Shown: positions 8,476-17,160, counted from the first letter of the stretch. The stretch: 64,000 bases of DNA from Martelella limonii (GCF_013344475.1 NZ_JABUOU010000003.1:372001-436000), one strand, 5' to 3'. A program made the numbers and translations. Notes: generated by a model from the sequence alone, not told the origin.

Positions 8476-9352
8476 TATCTCCGAAAGCGCGCCGATCGAT
8501 GCGGCAAAAACGGGCGGCGAGGGACGCAAGCTCAAGGCCGGCACCCAGACCTATCTCTATGTCTCGCTGCTGATCGTGGCGGGCATCGTCATCGTGCCGC
8601 TGCTGACAACGGCGCTCGGCGGCTTCAAGACCCTGCCGGACCTGCGCGGCAACCCGTTCGGGCTGCCCACCGAATGGCAATGGTCGAACTACACCGATAT
8701 CCTGTTTTCACAGCGCTATTGGCTGCAGATGGGCAATTCGCTGCTGATCGCGGTGATGACGGTGTTTCTGACCGTGGTGATCGCCGCGGCGGCCGCCTTC
8801 TGCTTTGCCCATATCCGGTTCTTCGGCTCGGACTATCTCCTGAACTATTTCCTGATCGGGCTGATGTTTCCGGCAGCAACGGCAATCCTGCCGCTTTACA
8901 TCCGGATCCGCGATCTTGGCCTGCTCGACACCTATTGGGGCGTCATCCTGCCGCAGGTGGCCTTCGGGCTTGGCATGAGCATCCTGCTGTTCCGCAATTA
9001 TTTCCGCAACCTGCCGCATGAATTGTTCGACGCCGCCTTTGTCGATGGCTGCGGCTATATCGGTTTCTTCTGGCATGTGACCATGCCGCTGTCGCGGCCG
9101 ATCATCGCCACGGTCGGCATCATCTCCTTCGTGCAGAGCTGGAACAGCTACATCATCCCGCTGATCATGCTGAACACCGAGGACCGCTATCCCTGGCCGC
9201 TCGGCATCATGGTCTACAAGGGCGAATTCGCGACCGAATGGCAGCTGGTGCTGGCCTTCATCACGCTCACCATCCTGCCGACGATCATCGCCTTCTTCCT
9301 CGCCCAGAAACACATCATTGCCGGCCTCACCGCCGGCGCCGTCAAGTCGTGA
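8468..9352 (+). CDS. Sugar ABC transporter permease (MalG-like)
   Basis: 294 residues; six predicted membrane segments and an EAA loop (FVDGCGYIGFFWHVTMPLSR, about residues 192-211). The alanine-rich start of the loop is replaced by FDAAFVDG, which is common in CUT1 inner-membrane proteins. Its hydrophilic N-terminal stretch of about 25 residues is cytoplasmic. Start overlaps the previous gene's stop; the ATPase gene follows after 19 bases. Confidence 0.85.
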   Translation: MTDISESAPIDAAKTGGEGRKLKAGTQTYLYVSLLIVAGIVIVPLLTTALGGFKTLPDLRGNPFGLPTEWQWSNYTDILFSQRYWLQMGNSLLIAVMTVFLTVVIAAAAAFCFAHIRFFGSDYLLNYFLIGLMFPAATAILPLYIRIRDLGLLDTYWGVILPQVAFGLGMSILLFRNYFRNLPHELFDAAFVDGCGYIGFFWHVTMPLSRPIIATVGIISFVQSWNSYIIPLIMLNTEDRYPWPLGIMVYKGEFATEWQLVLAFITLTILPTIIAFFLAQKHIIAGLTAGAVKS

Positions 9353-9371
9353 AAACGTGGAGCTTTAAGAC

Positions 9372-10448
9372 ATGGCATCCGTCGAACTCAACAATGTCAG
9401 AAAGGCCTACGGCGCGCTCGAAGTCATTCACGGCGTTTCTCTGGCGATCGAAGATGGAGAATTCGTGGCTCTTGTCGGCCCTTCCGGCTGCGGCAAGTCC
9501 ACGCTGTTGCGCATGATCGCGGGGCTGGAGGAAATCACCGGCGGTGATATCTCGATCGGCGGCGAGATCGTCAACGATCTTACCCCGCGCGAACGCAATA
9601 TCGCGATGGTGTTCCAGTCCTATGCGCTCTATCCGCATATGACGGTCGCCGAAAACATGGGCTTCAACCTGCGCCTTGCCAAGCGGCCGAAGGAGGAGAT
9701 CGAAAAGCGCGTCGGCGAGGCCGCGCGCATGCTGGACCTGACCGAGCTTCTCGACCGCAAACCCTCGCAGCTTTCCGGCGGCCAGCGCCAGCGCGTGGCC
9801 ATGGGCCGCGCCGTGGTGCGCAACCCGGCCGTCTTCCTGTTCGACGAGCCGCTTTCCAATCTCGACGCGAAACTCAGGGTTCAGATGCGCTCGGAAATCA
9901 AGACGCTGCATCAGCGTGTCAAGACCACCTCGGTTTACGTCACCCACGACCAGATCGAGGCGATGACGCTGGCAGATCGGGTGGTGGTGCTGAACAAGGG
10001 GCATATCGAGCAGGAAGGGACACCGATCGAGCTTTACAAGAAGCCCGCCAACCTGTTTGTCGCCGCCTTCATTGGCTCGCCGGCCATGAACCTGCTGCCG
10101 GCCACGGTCGAGAGCGTCGATGGCGCACCCTCGGTGCGCTTTTCGGATGGCAAGACGCTTTCGATCTCGAAAGGCCATGCTGGCATGAAGCCCGGACAGA
10201 AGGTGACGGTCGGCCTCAGACCGGAGCATCTGAACCCGGATATCGGCGATGGCGCGGTGATCGAGGGCACGGCGCTTTTGGTCGAGCCGACGGGCGCGCA
10301 GAGCCATGTGGTCTTCGAACTTGGCGGCCAGCATGTGACGGCGATCGTGGACGGTGAACGGGACGTTCACCATGGGCAGCCCTTCGAAGCCAGGATCGAT
10401 CCGGAACGGGTGCATATCTTCGACAGCGAGACCGGCGCGGCGCTTTAA
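9372..10448 (+). CDS. Sugar ABC transporter ATP-binding protein (MalK/UgpC type)
   Basis: 358 residues. Walker [10 protein letters not shown] near residue 37, signature LSGGQRQR near 134, Walker B VFLFDEP near 153 and the switch histidine in YVTHDQ near 190. The C-terminal 120 residues form the MalK regulatory OB-fold domain (GLRPEHL). With the binding protein and two permeases it makes a complete importer in one operon. MalK-type subunits can be shared between transporters, so it may also power others. Confidence 0.9.
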   Translation: MASVELNNVRKAYGALEVIHGVSLAIEDGEFVALVGPSGCGKSTLLRMIAGLEEITGGDISIGGEIVNDLTPRERNIAMVFQSYALYPHMTVAENMGFNLRLAKRPKEEIEKRVGEAARMLDLTELLDRKPSQLSGGQRQRVAMGRAVVRNPAVFLFDEPLSNLDAKLRVQMRSEIKTLHQRVKTTSVYVTHDQIEAMTLADRVVVLNKGHIEQEGTPIELYKKPANLFVAAFIGSPAMNLLPATVESVDGAPSVRFSDGKTLSISKGHAGMKPGQKVTVGLRPEHLNPDIGDGAVIEGTALLVEPTGAQSHVVFELGGQHVTAIVDGERDVHHGQPFEARIDPERVHIFDSETGAAL

Positions 10449-10727
10449 CCCGAGTGCGGGTTTCACGGGAACGCCAGACCGCTCGATCTTCCTGTTTCGA
10501 CGCATTTTCGCGTGGGTCAGGCGTTGCAAGCTGACTGCGAAATGCTCTGGGCCGGCGAAAACCGGCGGCACGGCCAAAACGGGGGAAACGATGCCGGCGG
10601 TGGTCCATGCCGGCGAGAGGAAGCATATGGCGATCGCTCAGGATCGTCTGGCTTCCAGCGCGCGCCTGTCATCGGTTACCTCCACCGGTGGCAGGCCGCG
10701 CGCCTTGCTGAAGAATGAGGGCAGCAA

Positions 10728-11423
10728 TCAGAACCGGCGGACGAAACCGATCGACAGCTTGTCCATGTTGGGACTGACCTTGTCGTCGCTGGCAGGCAGG
10801 ATGCTGAAGCGCTTGGAATCGTACTGCACCCGGCGATATTCCAGGCGAAGTCCGTTGGTGTTGCTCCAGAGATATTCGACGCCCGCGCCGCCGGTCCAAC
10901 CCGACATGTAATCGGTCTCAGAAATGCCCAGCGTGGCATTCTTCACATGGGTATTGGTGAAGGCATAGCCGCCGATTGCATAGATCAGCGTGCGGTCCAG
11001 GAGGAAGCCGGTGCGGCCGCCGACATAGCCGTCGAAATCGGCAAAGGCCTTGTAATTGTCGCCACCGTTGACGCTCGACTGGTTGCCGCTTGTGAAGTTG
11101 TAGTTGAATTCACCTGACGGACCGATCAGGAAACGATCGAAGGTGAAATCGTAGCCGCCCGAAATACCAAGCGTGATGCCGCCTGCATCCTTCAGGAACG
11201 TATTGTCGAACGACATCGTCTCGTAGCCGATGTTCGGCTTCAGATAGAAGCCGTTCCAGGCAGAGGCGGACGGATCCTGGGAGTAATTCGGGATGACGAG
11301 GTTCAGCGGTCCCTTGAGATTGCCGAGAGGCTGCAGGGATTCAGGAAGATCCTGGGCAAGCGAGGCAGACGACACAAGCGCTGTGGTCGCAAGGGCAAAC
11401 CAGAAAGTCTTAGCTGCGATCAT
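10728..11423 (-). CDS. Outer membrane beta-barrel protein (Omp25/Omp31-like porin family)
   Basis: 231 residues with a signal peptide ending about residue 23 (SASLA/QDL). The mature part has WNGFYLKPNIGY, alternating polar/hydrophobic strands and the terminal aromatic residue (VRRF) needed for barrel insertion, as in the eight-stranded rhizobial/Brucella Omp25-Omp31 group. I chose ATG 11423, which gives a proper signal peptide and has AGGAAA upstream; a longer frame starts at 11468. It stands alone: 279 bases without a gene lie between it and the sugar ABC operon. Its role is probably structural or in surface interaction. Confidence 0.8.
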   Translation of the reverse strand: MIAAKTFWFALATTALVSSASLAQDLPESLQPLGNLKGPLNLVIPNYSQDPSASAWNGFYLKPNIGYETMSFDNTFLKDAGGITLGISGGYDFTFDRFLIGPSGEFNYNFTSGNQSSVNGGDNYKAFADFDGYVGGRTGFLLDRTLIYAIGGYAFTNTHVKNATLGISETDYMSGWTGGAGVEYLWSNTNGLRLEYRRVQYDSKRFSILPASDDKVSPNMDKLSIGFVRRF

Positions 11424-11562
11424 GACGTATTTCCTGAAACCTTTGACTGGACCCGCTGCGCATCGCAAGAGCGGCCTATATCAGTTTGTTACACATATAC
11501 TACCTATGCTGCAAGTAGGCCCTTACCCATTAGCCGTCTGTTTTCAAAGCGCTTTCCAAAGC

Positions 11563-11598
11563 AAAACCCGGCGTGCCATTTCTGACACACCGGGTTTT
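11563..11598 (-). terminator. Intrinsic terminator of the PNPOx-like gene
   Basis: A 13-bp stem (AAAACCCGGCGTG / CACACCGGGTTTT, one G-U pair) with a ten-base loop, about 80 bases past the stop of the minus-strand gene at 11681. The A-run becomes the U-tract in the leftward transcript. Confidence 0.7.
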
Positions 11599-11680
11599 GC
11601 CTCTTGAACAGCGTCATAGTCCGCCGGATGGCTCTCCAACGCCTGAAGAGAGAGGCCAGACGGCAGCATCGGCTTGCTCG

Positions 11681-12139
11681 TCAGAAACGCACTTCGAAGT
11701 GGTCACCCATGTCGGGCTTTTCGTCCGTCAGCTTGGACTTGGCGATCTGGATCGCGAAACCAAGCGCGTTCTTCGTCGCCCACACCTCGGCAAAGTCCGG
11801 ATCGAACTTGATCAGCCGGATATCGGGATCGTCGATGCCGTCGAACCAGCTGGAGGCAACCGGGTTCCAGAGTTCTTCGAGCTTGGCCCGATCCTGCACC
11901 AGGGAAGAGGCGCCTTCGACCCGGGCATGCATGTCGCCATTGCCGGTCACAATCAGCGAGCTTTCCGTTTCGCCCTTCTCCAGCGCCTTCACCAGATCGG
12001 TGCCCTGGGCGGTGATGAACCAGATCGCCTGATCGTCCTCGACTGGGTAAGGTGACATCGGCACGTGGCGGGCGGACCCGATCCCCAGCATGGCGGCCCG
12101 AACATCATCCATTTCTTTCCAGAATTCGGTCTTTGACAT
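11681..12139 (-). CDS. Pyridoxamine 5'-phosphate oxidase-family protein (general stress protein 26 type)
   Basis: 152 residues, all one split-barrel flavin-binding domain. The N-terminal MSKTEFWKEMDDVRAAMLGIG and the central IWFITAQGTDLVKALEKG match the small general-stress (GS26/YzzA-like) branch, which binds FMN or FAD but lacks the pyridoxamine-specific C-terminus. Its reaction is unknown. A GGAGAACAC ribosome site lies before ATG 12139. It is divergent from recR and has its own terminator. Confidence 0.75.
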   Translation of the reverse strand: MSKTEFWKEMDDVRAAMLGIGSARHVPMSPYPVEDDQAIWFITAQGTDLVKALEKGETESSLIVTGNGDMHARVEGASSLVQDRAKLEELWNPVASSWFDGIDDPDIRLIKFDPDFAEVWATKNALGFAIQIAKSKLTDEKPDMGDHFEVRF

Positions 12140-12274
12140 TGTGTTCTCCTTCGAGAGAGAAACGCATCGCCTCTGAAAAGGTTGCGTCGCACCAGGGGCT
12201 GCTGCGGCACTCCGCGATAACGGCTCTTGTCAAAAACGGATTTCGTTTTCCGGGCCGATGCGCTAGGGGAGGCT

Positions 12275-12880
12275 ATGGCAAAGCGAGTCACCGGCCCCGA
12301 AATCGAAAAACTGATCCAGCTTCTGGCGAAAGTGCCGGGGCTTGGACCGCGTTCGGCGCGCCGGGCGGCGCTTCACCTGATCAAGAAGCGCGACCAGTTG
12401 ATGGGCCCGCTTTCCGGGGCCATGCAGGACGCCTATGACAAGGTGAAGATCTGCTCCACCTGCGGCAATGTGGATACAGTCGATCCGTGCACGATCTGCA
12501 CCGATCCCAGCCGCGACCAGGGTCTGGTGATCGTGGTGGAGGATGTCGGCGATCTGTGGGCGCTGGAACGCGCTGCCGCGCTCAACGCCGCCTATCATGT
12601 GCTCGGCGGCACGCTGTCGCCGCTTGATGGCATCGGTCCGGATGACCTGACCATCTCCGCCCTTGTCGACCGGGTGAAGACCGGCGAGGTGCGCGAACTG
12701 ATCATCGCCGTCAACGCCACCGTCGAGGGGCAGGCAACCGCCCATTATATCACGGACCAACTCGACGGGCTCGATATCAAGGTCACCCGCCTCGCCCACG
12801 GCGTACCGGTCGGCGGCGAGCTCGACTATCTCGACGAGGGCACGCTGGTGGCAGCGCTCAGAGCGCGAACCAGCCTGTAG
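12275..12880 (+). CDS. recR: Recombination mediator RecR
   Basis: 201 residues, the normal length. The helix-hairpin-helix [19 protein letters not shown] is at residues 14-32, a four-cysteine zinc finger (CSTCG...CTIC) near 60-75, and the Toprim domain ([14 protein letters not shown]) after it; the C-terminal [16 protein letters not shown] is diagnostic. RecR with RecF/RecO loads RecA on gapped DNA. The start is ATG 12275 with a strong AGGGGAGG site; a frame opens further upstream at 12227. The usual dnaX-ybaB partners are not adjacent. Confidence 0.95.
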   Translation: MAKRVTGPEIEKLIQLLAKVPGLGPRSARRAALHLIKKRDQLMGPLSGAMQDAYDKVKICSTCGNVDTVDPCTICTDPSRDQGLVIVVEDVGDLWALERAAALNAAYHVLGGTLSPLDGIGPDDLTISALVDRVKTGEVRELIIAVNATVEGQATAHYITDQLDGLDIKVTRLAHGVPVGGELDYLDEGTLVAALRARTSL

Positions 12881-12960
12881 CGCAGCCAACCGCCACAGAT
12901 TCAGCTTGTGCATCCGTGTCCTGCTGCTGTAATCTCGCCTGATGGTTGCAGGAGGGCGCA

Positions 12961-13248
12961 ATGATCGTCGAATATCTCCGCTATACGGTGCCTGAAGCGC
13001 AGCAGGCCGCATTCATCCTTGACTATCAGGCGGCGAAAGAGCCGCTGATGCGCTCGCCCCATGCGCGCGCCTTCGACATGGCGCAGTGCGAGGAAGACCC
13101 CGCGCAATTCATCATCCGGATCGAATGGACATCTGCCGAGGATCACCTGCGTTCCTTCAGGGGAAGCGCGGAGTTCCGCGCCTTCTTCGCCCATGTCCGC
13201 CCCTATGTCGGCATGATCCAGGAAATGCGTCACTACCGGCCCTGCTGA
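12961..13248 (+). CDS. ABM-fold (antibiotic biosynthesis monooxygenase-like) small protein
   Basis: 95 residues with the pattern of the ABM ferredoxin-like dimer fold: IVEYLRYTVP at the start, RIEWTSAEDHLRSF in the middle and FFAHVRPYVGMIQEMRHY at the end. Members include heme-degrading and quinone monooxygenases, but most are uncharacterised. AGGAGG lies 6 bases before ATG 12961. It follows recR with an 80-base gap on the same strand; a functional link is not evident. Confidence 0.65.
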   Translation: MIVEYLRYTVPEAQQAAFILDYQAAKEPLMRSPHARAFDMAQCEEDPAQFIIRIEWTSAEDHLRSFRGSAEFRAFFAHVRPYVGMIQEMRHYRPC

Positions 13249-13380
13249 CCCGCACTTTGGGCAAGGGTTGCGATCCCGGCGCTGAGGGCGGTGATCTCCG
13301 GGAGCTGCGCGCTGGTGCAGTGTCATCCATTGCGCCACCTCCCCCGGATCATCCGCCCGTCACCGGGACACAATCAACGC

Positions 13381-13412
13381 TTGACAGTCTCCACATATCC
13401 ATTATTCTGGAT
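13381..13412 (+). promoter_or_regulatory. arsR promoter with overlapping operator
   Basis: TTGACA at 13381-13386 and TATTCT at 13403-13408 are 16 bases apart. The -10 hexamer lies inside an inverted repeat ATCCA-N6-TGGAT (13397-13412), and the arsR ATG is at 13415. A repressor bound here would block RNA polymerase; the transcript would be leaderless or nearly so. Confidence 0.55.
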
Positions 13413-13414
13413 TT

Positions 13415-13768
13415 ATGGATGAAAAAGACACGATAGCGGCGCTCGCCGCCCTCGCGCAGCCGACCCGGCTGCAGACCTTCCGCCTGCTGGTGGCGGCAGA
13501 GCCCGAAGGCATTGCCGCGGGCGTGCTGGCCCAGCAACTGGCGGTACCACAGAACACGATGTCGGCGCACCTTGCCACCTTGTCGCGGGCGGGGCTCGCA
13601 ACCAGCACGCGCGACGGTCGATCGATCATCTACCGTGCCGATCTGGATGGGCTGCGCTCGGCGATGCTGTTTCTCGTGAACGATTGCTGCGGCGGCGATG
13701 CCGCGCTGTGTGCGCCCCTGATCGCTGACCTTTCGCCCTCCTGTCCTCCTGCAGAAAAGTGCTGCTGA
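13415..13768 (+). CDS. arsR: ArsR-family arsenic-responsive repressor
   Basis: 117 residues: a winged-helix domain (about 5-80) with recognition helix region VPQNTMSAHLATLSRAGL, then a Cys-rich tail. Cysteines at 91, 92 and 99, plus 110, 116 and 117, give the CC-xn-C pattern used for As(III) binding in the Acidithiobacillus-type ArsR branch rather than the alpha-3 CxC site of the plasmid R773 protein. It is followed after 3 bases by acr3. The start codon is only 7 bases beyond the predicted -10 box, with no ribosome site. Confidence 0.85.
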   Translation: MDEKDTIAALAALAQPTRLQTFRLLVAAEPEGIAAGVLAQQLAVPQNTMSAHLATLSRAGLATSTRDGRSIIYRADLDGLRSAMLFLVNDCCGGDAALCAPLIADLSPSCPPAEKCC

Positions 13769-13771
13769 TCC

Positions 13772-14842
13772 ATGTCTCTGTTTGAACGTTACCTTACCGT
13801 CTGGGTCGGGCTGTGCATCGTGGTGGGCATTGCGCTCGGCCATGTCATGCCCGGCCTGTTTCAAACGGTCGGCAGACTGGAAGTCGCGCGGGTCAACATT
13901 CCGGTCGCGGTGCTGATCTGGCTTATGGTCATCCCCATGCTGCTGAAGATCGATTTTGGCGCCATGCGCACCGTTGGCCGGCACTGGCGCGGCATCGGGG
14001 TCACACTCGCCGTCAACTGGGCGGTGAAGCCGTTTTCGATGGCGCTGCTTGGCTGGCTGTTCATCGGCTACCTGTTCCGCCCGCTGCTGCCGGCGGGCGA
14101 GATCGACAGCTATATCGCCGGCCTGATCATCCTCGCCGCAGCCCCCTGCACCGCCATGGTGTTCGTTTGGTCCAACCTGACCAAGGGCGAGCCGCATTTC
14201 ACCCTGTCCCAGGTGGCGCTCAACGATGCGATCATGATCGTCGCCTTCGCGCCGATCGTCGGCCTGCTGCTCGGTCTTTCGGCGATCACCGTTCCCTGGT
14301 TGACGCTGGCGCTGTCGGTGGCGCTCTATATCGTCATTCCGGTGATCGTCGCCCAGTTGATCCGCACCGCGCTGACACAGGGCGGCAAGACCGCCCGGCT
14401 TGACGCCCTGCTCAAGAGGCTCCAGCCCCTGTCGCTCGTTGCCCTGCTTGCCACGCTGGTGCTGCTGTTCGGCTTCCAGGGCGAACAGATCCTCGCCCAG
14501 CCGATGATCATCGCGCTTCTGGCCGTGCCGATCCTGATCCAGGTCTATTTCAACGCCGGCCTTGCCTACCTCATGAACCGCGCCGCCGGCGAAGAGCACT
14601 GCGTTGCAGGCCCCTCGGCACTGATCGGCGCCTCGAATTTCTTCGAGCTCGCCGTCGCCGCCGCCATCAGCCTTTTCGGCTTTCAGTCCGGCGCAGCGCT
14701 TGCCACCGTCGTCGGCGTCCTGATCGAGGTACCGGTGATGCTGTCGGTGGTTGCCATCGTCAACCGCAGCAAGGGCTGGTACGAAAGAGGCAATGCCGTC
14801 TCCCGTGCTCAGCGCCCAAGCAGCGAATCCAGCGCCTCGTAG
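13772..14842 (+). CDS. acr3: Arsenite efflux permease, ACR3 family
   Basis: 356 residues with ten likely membrane segments (first about 8-28). The ACR3 hallmark APCTAMVFVWSNL (near 126-138) holds the conserved cysteine needed for arsenite transport; a late GASNFFELAVA is also typical. It exports As(III), and often Sb(III), using the membrane potential. It forms a two-gene unit with arsR; no arsC arsenate reductase is next to it. Its last 34 bases overlap the 3' end of dsbB on the other strand. Confidence 0.9.
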   Translation: MSLFERYLTVWVGLCIVVGIALGHVMPGLFQTVGRLEVARVNIPVAVLIWLMVIPMLLKIDFGAMRTVGRHWRGIGVTLAVNWAVKPFSMALLGWLFIGYLFRPLLPAGEIDSYIAGLIILAAAPCTAMVFVWSNLTKGEPHFTLSQVALNDAIMIVAFAPIVGLLLGLSAITVPWLTLALSVALYIVIPVIVAQLIRTALTQGGKTARLDALLKRLQPLSLVALLATLVLLFGFQGEQILAQPMIIALLAVPILIQVYFNAGLAYLMNRAAGEEHCVAGPSALIGASNFFELAVAAAISLFGFQSGAALATVVGVLIEVPVMLSVVAIVNRSKGWYERGNAVSRAQRPSSESSAS

Positions 14843-15360
14843 CTGACCGGATTGTCCGGGCAAAGGCCGAGACCGCATTCGGCAACCGTGGAAATGCCAT
14901 TGCCGAGCGACGCCAGCATGAAGACGACGACCGCCGCAAGACCGAGGCCGGAGAGCCTGCGGCGCTGGCCGGAGGAAAACCCGCCAAGCATCAGCATCAC
15001 GGCGGAGCCCAGGATCACCAGCGCAAATACCAGAAACGCCCAGGTGTAGAAGTGTAAGCCGAAGAAGGCGTCGCCATAGGCGCCCGTTCCCGGAACCACG
15101 TGGAGCGCCACCTGCCGCAATGCGGCAACCCCGCCCGCGACAGCACCGGCAATCATCAATCCGTAATATTGCGGCGCGACGCCGAGGATGATGTTGAGGC
15201 TGAGCCCCACACCAACCATGACGAAGCCAGCGCGCTGCAGCAGGCACAGCGGACACGGTAATTCGCCATCGGCGAACTGGGCATAAAAGGCGAACAGCAG
15301 GACGAAGGAGATAGCCAGAAGGCCGAGGCTGTTCAGCGTTGACGCCAGACGTTCGTTCAT
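14809..15360 (-). CDS. dsbB: Disulfide bond formation protein DsbB-like
   Basis: 183 residues, four to five membrane segments. CPLCLLQR near residue 34 is the first periplasmic redox pair, and a second pair ECGLGLC lies near 163, so both cysteine pairs of DsbB are present. DsbB reoxidises DsbA using quinone. ATG 15360 is chosen because it gives the MNERLAS N-terminus and has GGGAGG upstream; a longer frame continues into the next gene. It follows a DUF5993 gene by 10 bases and converges with acr3, overlapping 34 bases. Confidence 0.85.
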   Translation of the reverse strand: MNERLASTLNSLGLLAISFVLLFAFYAQFADGELPCPLCLLQRAGFVMVGVGLSLNIILGVAPQYYGLMIAGAVAGGVAALRQVALHVVPGTGAYGDAFFGLHFYTWAFLVFALVILGSAVMLMLGGFSSGQRRRLSGLGLAAVVVFMLASLGNGISTVAECGLGLCPDNPVSYEALDSLLGR

Positions 15361-15370
15361 GACGGCCTCC

Positions 15371-15526
15371 CTACAGCGCGATGTCGAGCGTATCGGTGGC
15401 GTGGAGCCTGTAGAGCACAAACAACAGCAACACCCCCAAAACGGCGACCAGCAGCGCCGCCCCACCCCGATCTTTCCAGGCCAGATAAACGGCGCCAGCG
15501 CCAATGAAAAACGGCAAAGCCATCAT
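15371..15526 (-). CDS. DUF5993-like small membrane protein
   Basis: 51 residues with two hydrophobic segments (about 3-16 and 22-40) separated by WKDRGG. AGGAGG lies 10 bases before ATG 15526; a second ATG follows at once. Small proteins of this kind commonly sit directly upstream of dsbB in Rhizobiales, suggesting a partner role in the disulfide system, but no function is established. It is hidden inside a longer open frame that begins far upstream and overlaps rppH on the other strand. Confidence 0.7.
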   Translation of the reverse strand: MMALPFFIGAGAVYLAWKDRGGAALLVAVLGVLLLFVLYRLHATDTLDIAL

Positions 15527-15755
15527 GATAAACCCCTCCTCTGCATAGGGGGTCAGAGATGACAGTCTTTCTGCGCGGTCGCAACCGACTGGACGGCAGT
15601 AAAGCAATCCGGCATGCAACCGCGAAAACCGCAGGCTTCCGTGGCGCAGCGGGTGACGTTTGGAACAGGGCGACTGCGGCCAAACAAAGCCATTCCACTC
15701 AAACGAAGTTTGCGCTACGCAGAACGTCAATGATCCCCACCCGAGAGCCCTTTTC

Positions 15756-16262
15756 ATGCGCAAAGCCCACGAACTGCCGTATCGCCCGAATGTCGGCGTG
15801 ATGATCATCAATCGCCAGGGCAAGATCTGGCTCGGCCGCAGGTTGTCGGAAAACAATTCGGAATCCGACGGCTCGCCGCAGCTCTGGCAGATGCCGCAGG
15901 GCGGCATCGATCCGGGCGAGACGCCTGCCGATGCCGCAGCGCGGGAACTCTATGAGGAGACCGGCATCCGCTCGGTCGAACTCCTCGGCGAATCTGCCGG
16001 CTGGATCAATTACGATCTCCCCGATCATCTGATCGGCATCGGTCTGCGCGGCAGGTTTCGCGGCCAGACCCAGAAATGGTTCGCCTACCGGTTTCTGGGC
16101 GACGACAGCGAGATCGCGATCGATCCGCCGCCCGAAGGGCACGCGCGCGAATTCGACGCCTGGCAATGGGCCGATCTCGACGCCCTGCCAGAGCTGATCG
16201 TCGCATTCAAGCGCGCGGTCTATGAACAGGTGGTCGCGGAATTTCGCCACCTGGTGCGCTGA
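15756..16262 (+). CDS. rppH: RNA pyrophosphohydrolase, Nudix family
   Basis: 168 residues. The Nudix box begins GGIDPGETP near residue 49 and ends RELYEETGI, with the catalytic REx2EE glutamates. [11 protein letters not shown] and [13 protein letters not shown] are typical of RppH/NudH (also called IalA). It converts 5'-triphosphate mRNA ends to monophosphates, opening them to RNase E decay. The start is ATG 15756 with only a weak GAGAG; the frame is open upstream from 15660. It is divergent from dsbB. Confidence 0.9.
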   Translation: MRKAHELPYRPNVGVMIINRQGKIWLGRRLSENNSESDGSPQLWQMPQGGIDPGETPADAAARELYEETGIRSVELLGESAGWINYDLPDHLIGIGLRGRFRGQTQKWFAYRFLGDDSEIAIDPPPEGHAREFDAWQWADLDALPELIVAFKRAVYEQVVAEFRHLVR

Positions 16263-16341
16263 CGGCCTGTCTTCGCCGTTGCCCGCGCAAGCGGCACGAG
16301 CGACGGCAGAGGATCAGGAACCGGCGAGGCGCCATCCGAAC

Positions 16342-16369
16342 AAAAAAAGGCCCGGCAAAACCGGGCCTT
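16342..16369 (-). terminator. Terminator of bfr
   Basis: AAGGCCCGG - CAAAA - CCGGGCCTT hairpin, with seven A on its left side that become the U-tract for leftward transcription from bfr. It lies 29 bases past the bfr stop and could also stop rppH transcripts. Confidence 0.8.
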
Positions 16370-16397
16370 CAGAGATCATGCAATGAGTCGAAAAGGC

Positions 16398-16883
16398 TTA
16401 CTCGGCCTTGTCGCTCGATTCAGCGTTGAGCAGAGCGTATTTCTCTTCGCCAAGCGAATCGAGAAGATCAAGCTGGGTTTCAAGGAAGTCGATATGGCCT
16501 TCCTCGTCGATCATCAACTCTTCGAAAAGCTTCATGCTGACGTAATCGCCAGCTTCGTGACAGATATCACGGCTTTCCTTGTAGGAATTACGCGCTTCAT
16601 ACTCGCCGGCGAGATCGCCCTCGAGCACTTCCTTGACGGTCTGGCCGATACGCAGCGGCGCAACAGTCTGCAGGTTCGGGTGGCCTTCGAGAAAGATGAT
16701 CCGGTCGATCAGCTTGTCGGCGTGGTTCATTTCCTCGATCGACTCGGCGCGCTCCTTGGCGGCGAGCTTGGTCAGACCCCAGTCCTTGGTCAGACGGTAA
16801 TGCAGCCAATACTGATTGACGGCACCAAGCTCAAGAAACAGAGCTTCGTTCAACCGTTCGATAACCTTTTTGTCGCCTTTCAA
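16398..16883 (-). CDS. bfr: Bacterioferritin
   Basis: 161 residues, standard size. It begins [15 protein letters not shown]. The ferroxidase ligands are visible: E18, E51 and H54 (EEMNHADK), E94 and E127/H130 (MIDEEGH). M52 in EEMNH is the heme-binding methionine, so this is a heme bacterioferritin rather than a ferritin. It stores iron as a 24-mer in the cytoplasm. The start overlaps 53 bases of the bfd gene, which provides its reductant partner. A terminator follows. Confidence 0.95.
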   Translation of the reverse strand: MKGDKKVIERLNEALFLELGAVNQYWLHYRLTKDWGLTKLAAKERAESIEEMNHADKLIDRIIFLEGHPNLQTVAPLRIGQTVKEVLEGDLAGEYEARNSYKESRDICHEAGDYVSMKLFEELMIDEEGHIDFLETQLDLLDSLGEEKYALLNAESSDKAE

Positions 16884-17160
16884 TGTCCGCTCTCCTGTTC
16901 TTTTGGTGGAACTCTTTGAGGCGGCTCAAAAAATCACAGATTTCCGCATCGGTCGAGTCTCGATTTTTGTGATAATCCTCGGTCGTGCGCACAATGATGT
17001 CGGCGACATTCGGGAAGCATCCGCAGCACCGGCCGCGCTTGGCCATTCGGTGATAGACCTTCGCAGGGACGATAAGCTGCCAGCAGTCCTCGTCGAGAAG
17101 CTCGACGATGGTCTGTTCAATGTCCTTCGCGGTTATGAAATTGCAACTGCAAACCAGCAT
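16831..17160 (-). CDS. bfd: Bacterioferritin-associated ferredoxin (Bfd-like, [2Fe-2S])
   Basis: 109 residues. CSC at 4-6 and CCGC at about 45-48 supply the four cluster cysteines in the BFD arrangement (CxC...CxxC). The usual protein is about 65-100 residues; the tail here is a long, charged helix ([20 protein letters not shown]) that reaches 53 bases into bfr in another frame. Bfd reduces the ferric core of Bfr to release iron. Overlap indicates tight co-translation. A TTGACA (17218-17223, minus) upstream may be the -35 element. Confidence 0.85.
   Translation of the reverse strand: MLVCSCNFITAKDIEQTIVELLDEDCWQLIVPAKVYHRMAKRGRCCGCFPNVADIIVRTTEDYHKNRDSTDAEICDFLSRLKEFHQKNRRADIERRQKGYRTVERSSVS

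Noticed and set aside
10449-10727. Possible small RNA or gene after the sugar ABC operon
   Set aside because: Only a short GCCGG/CCGGC hairpin without T-run; no supported frame.
13349-15256. Open frame of 635 codons on minus across arsR-acr3
   Set aside because: Opposite two genes with clear family motifs; composition (QQR, HDD runs) is typical of antisense frames in high-GC DNA.
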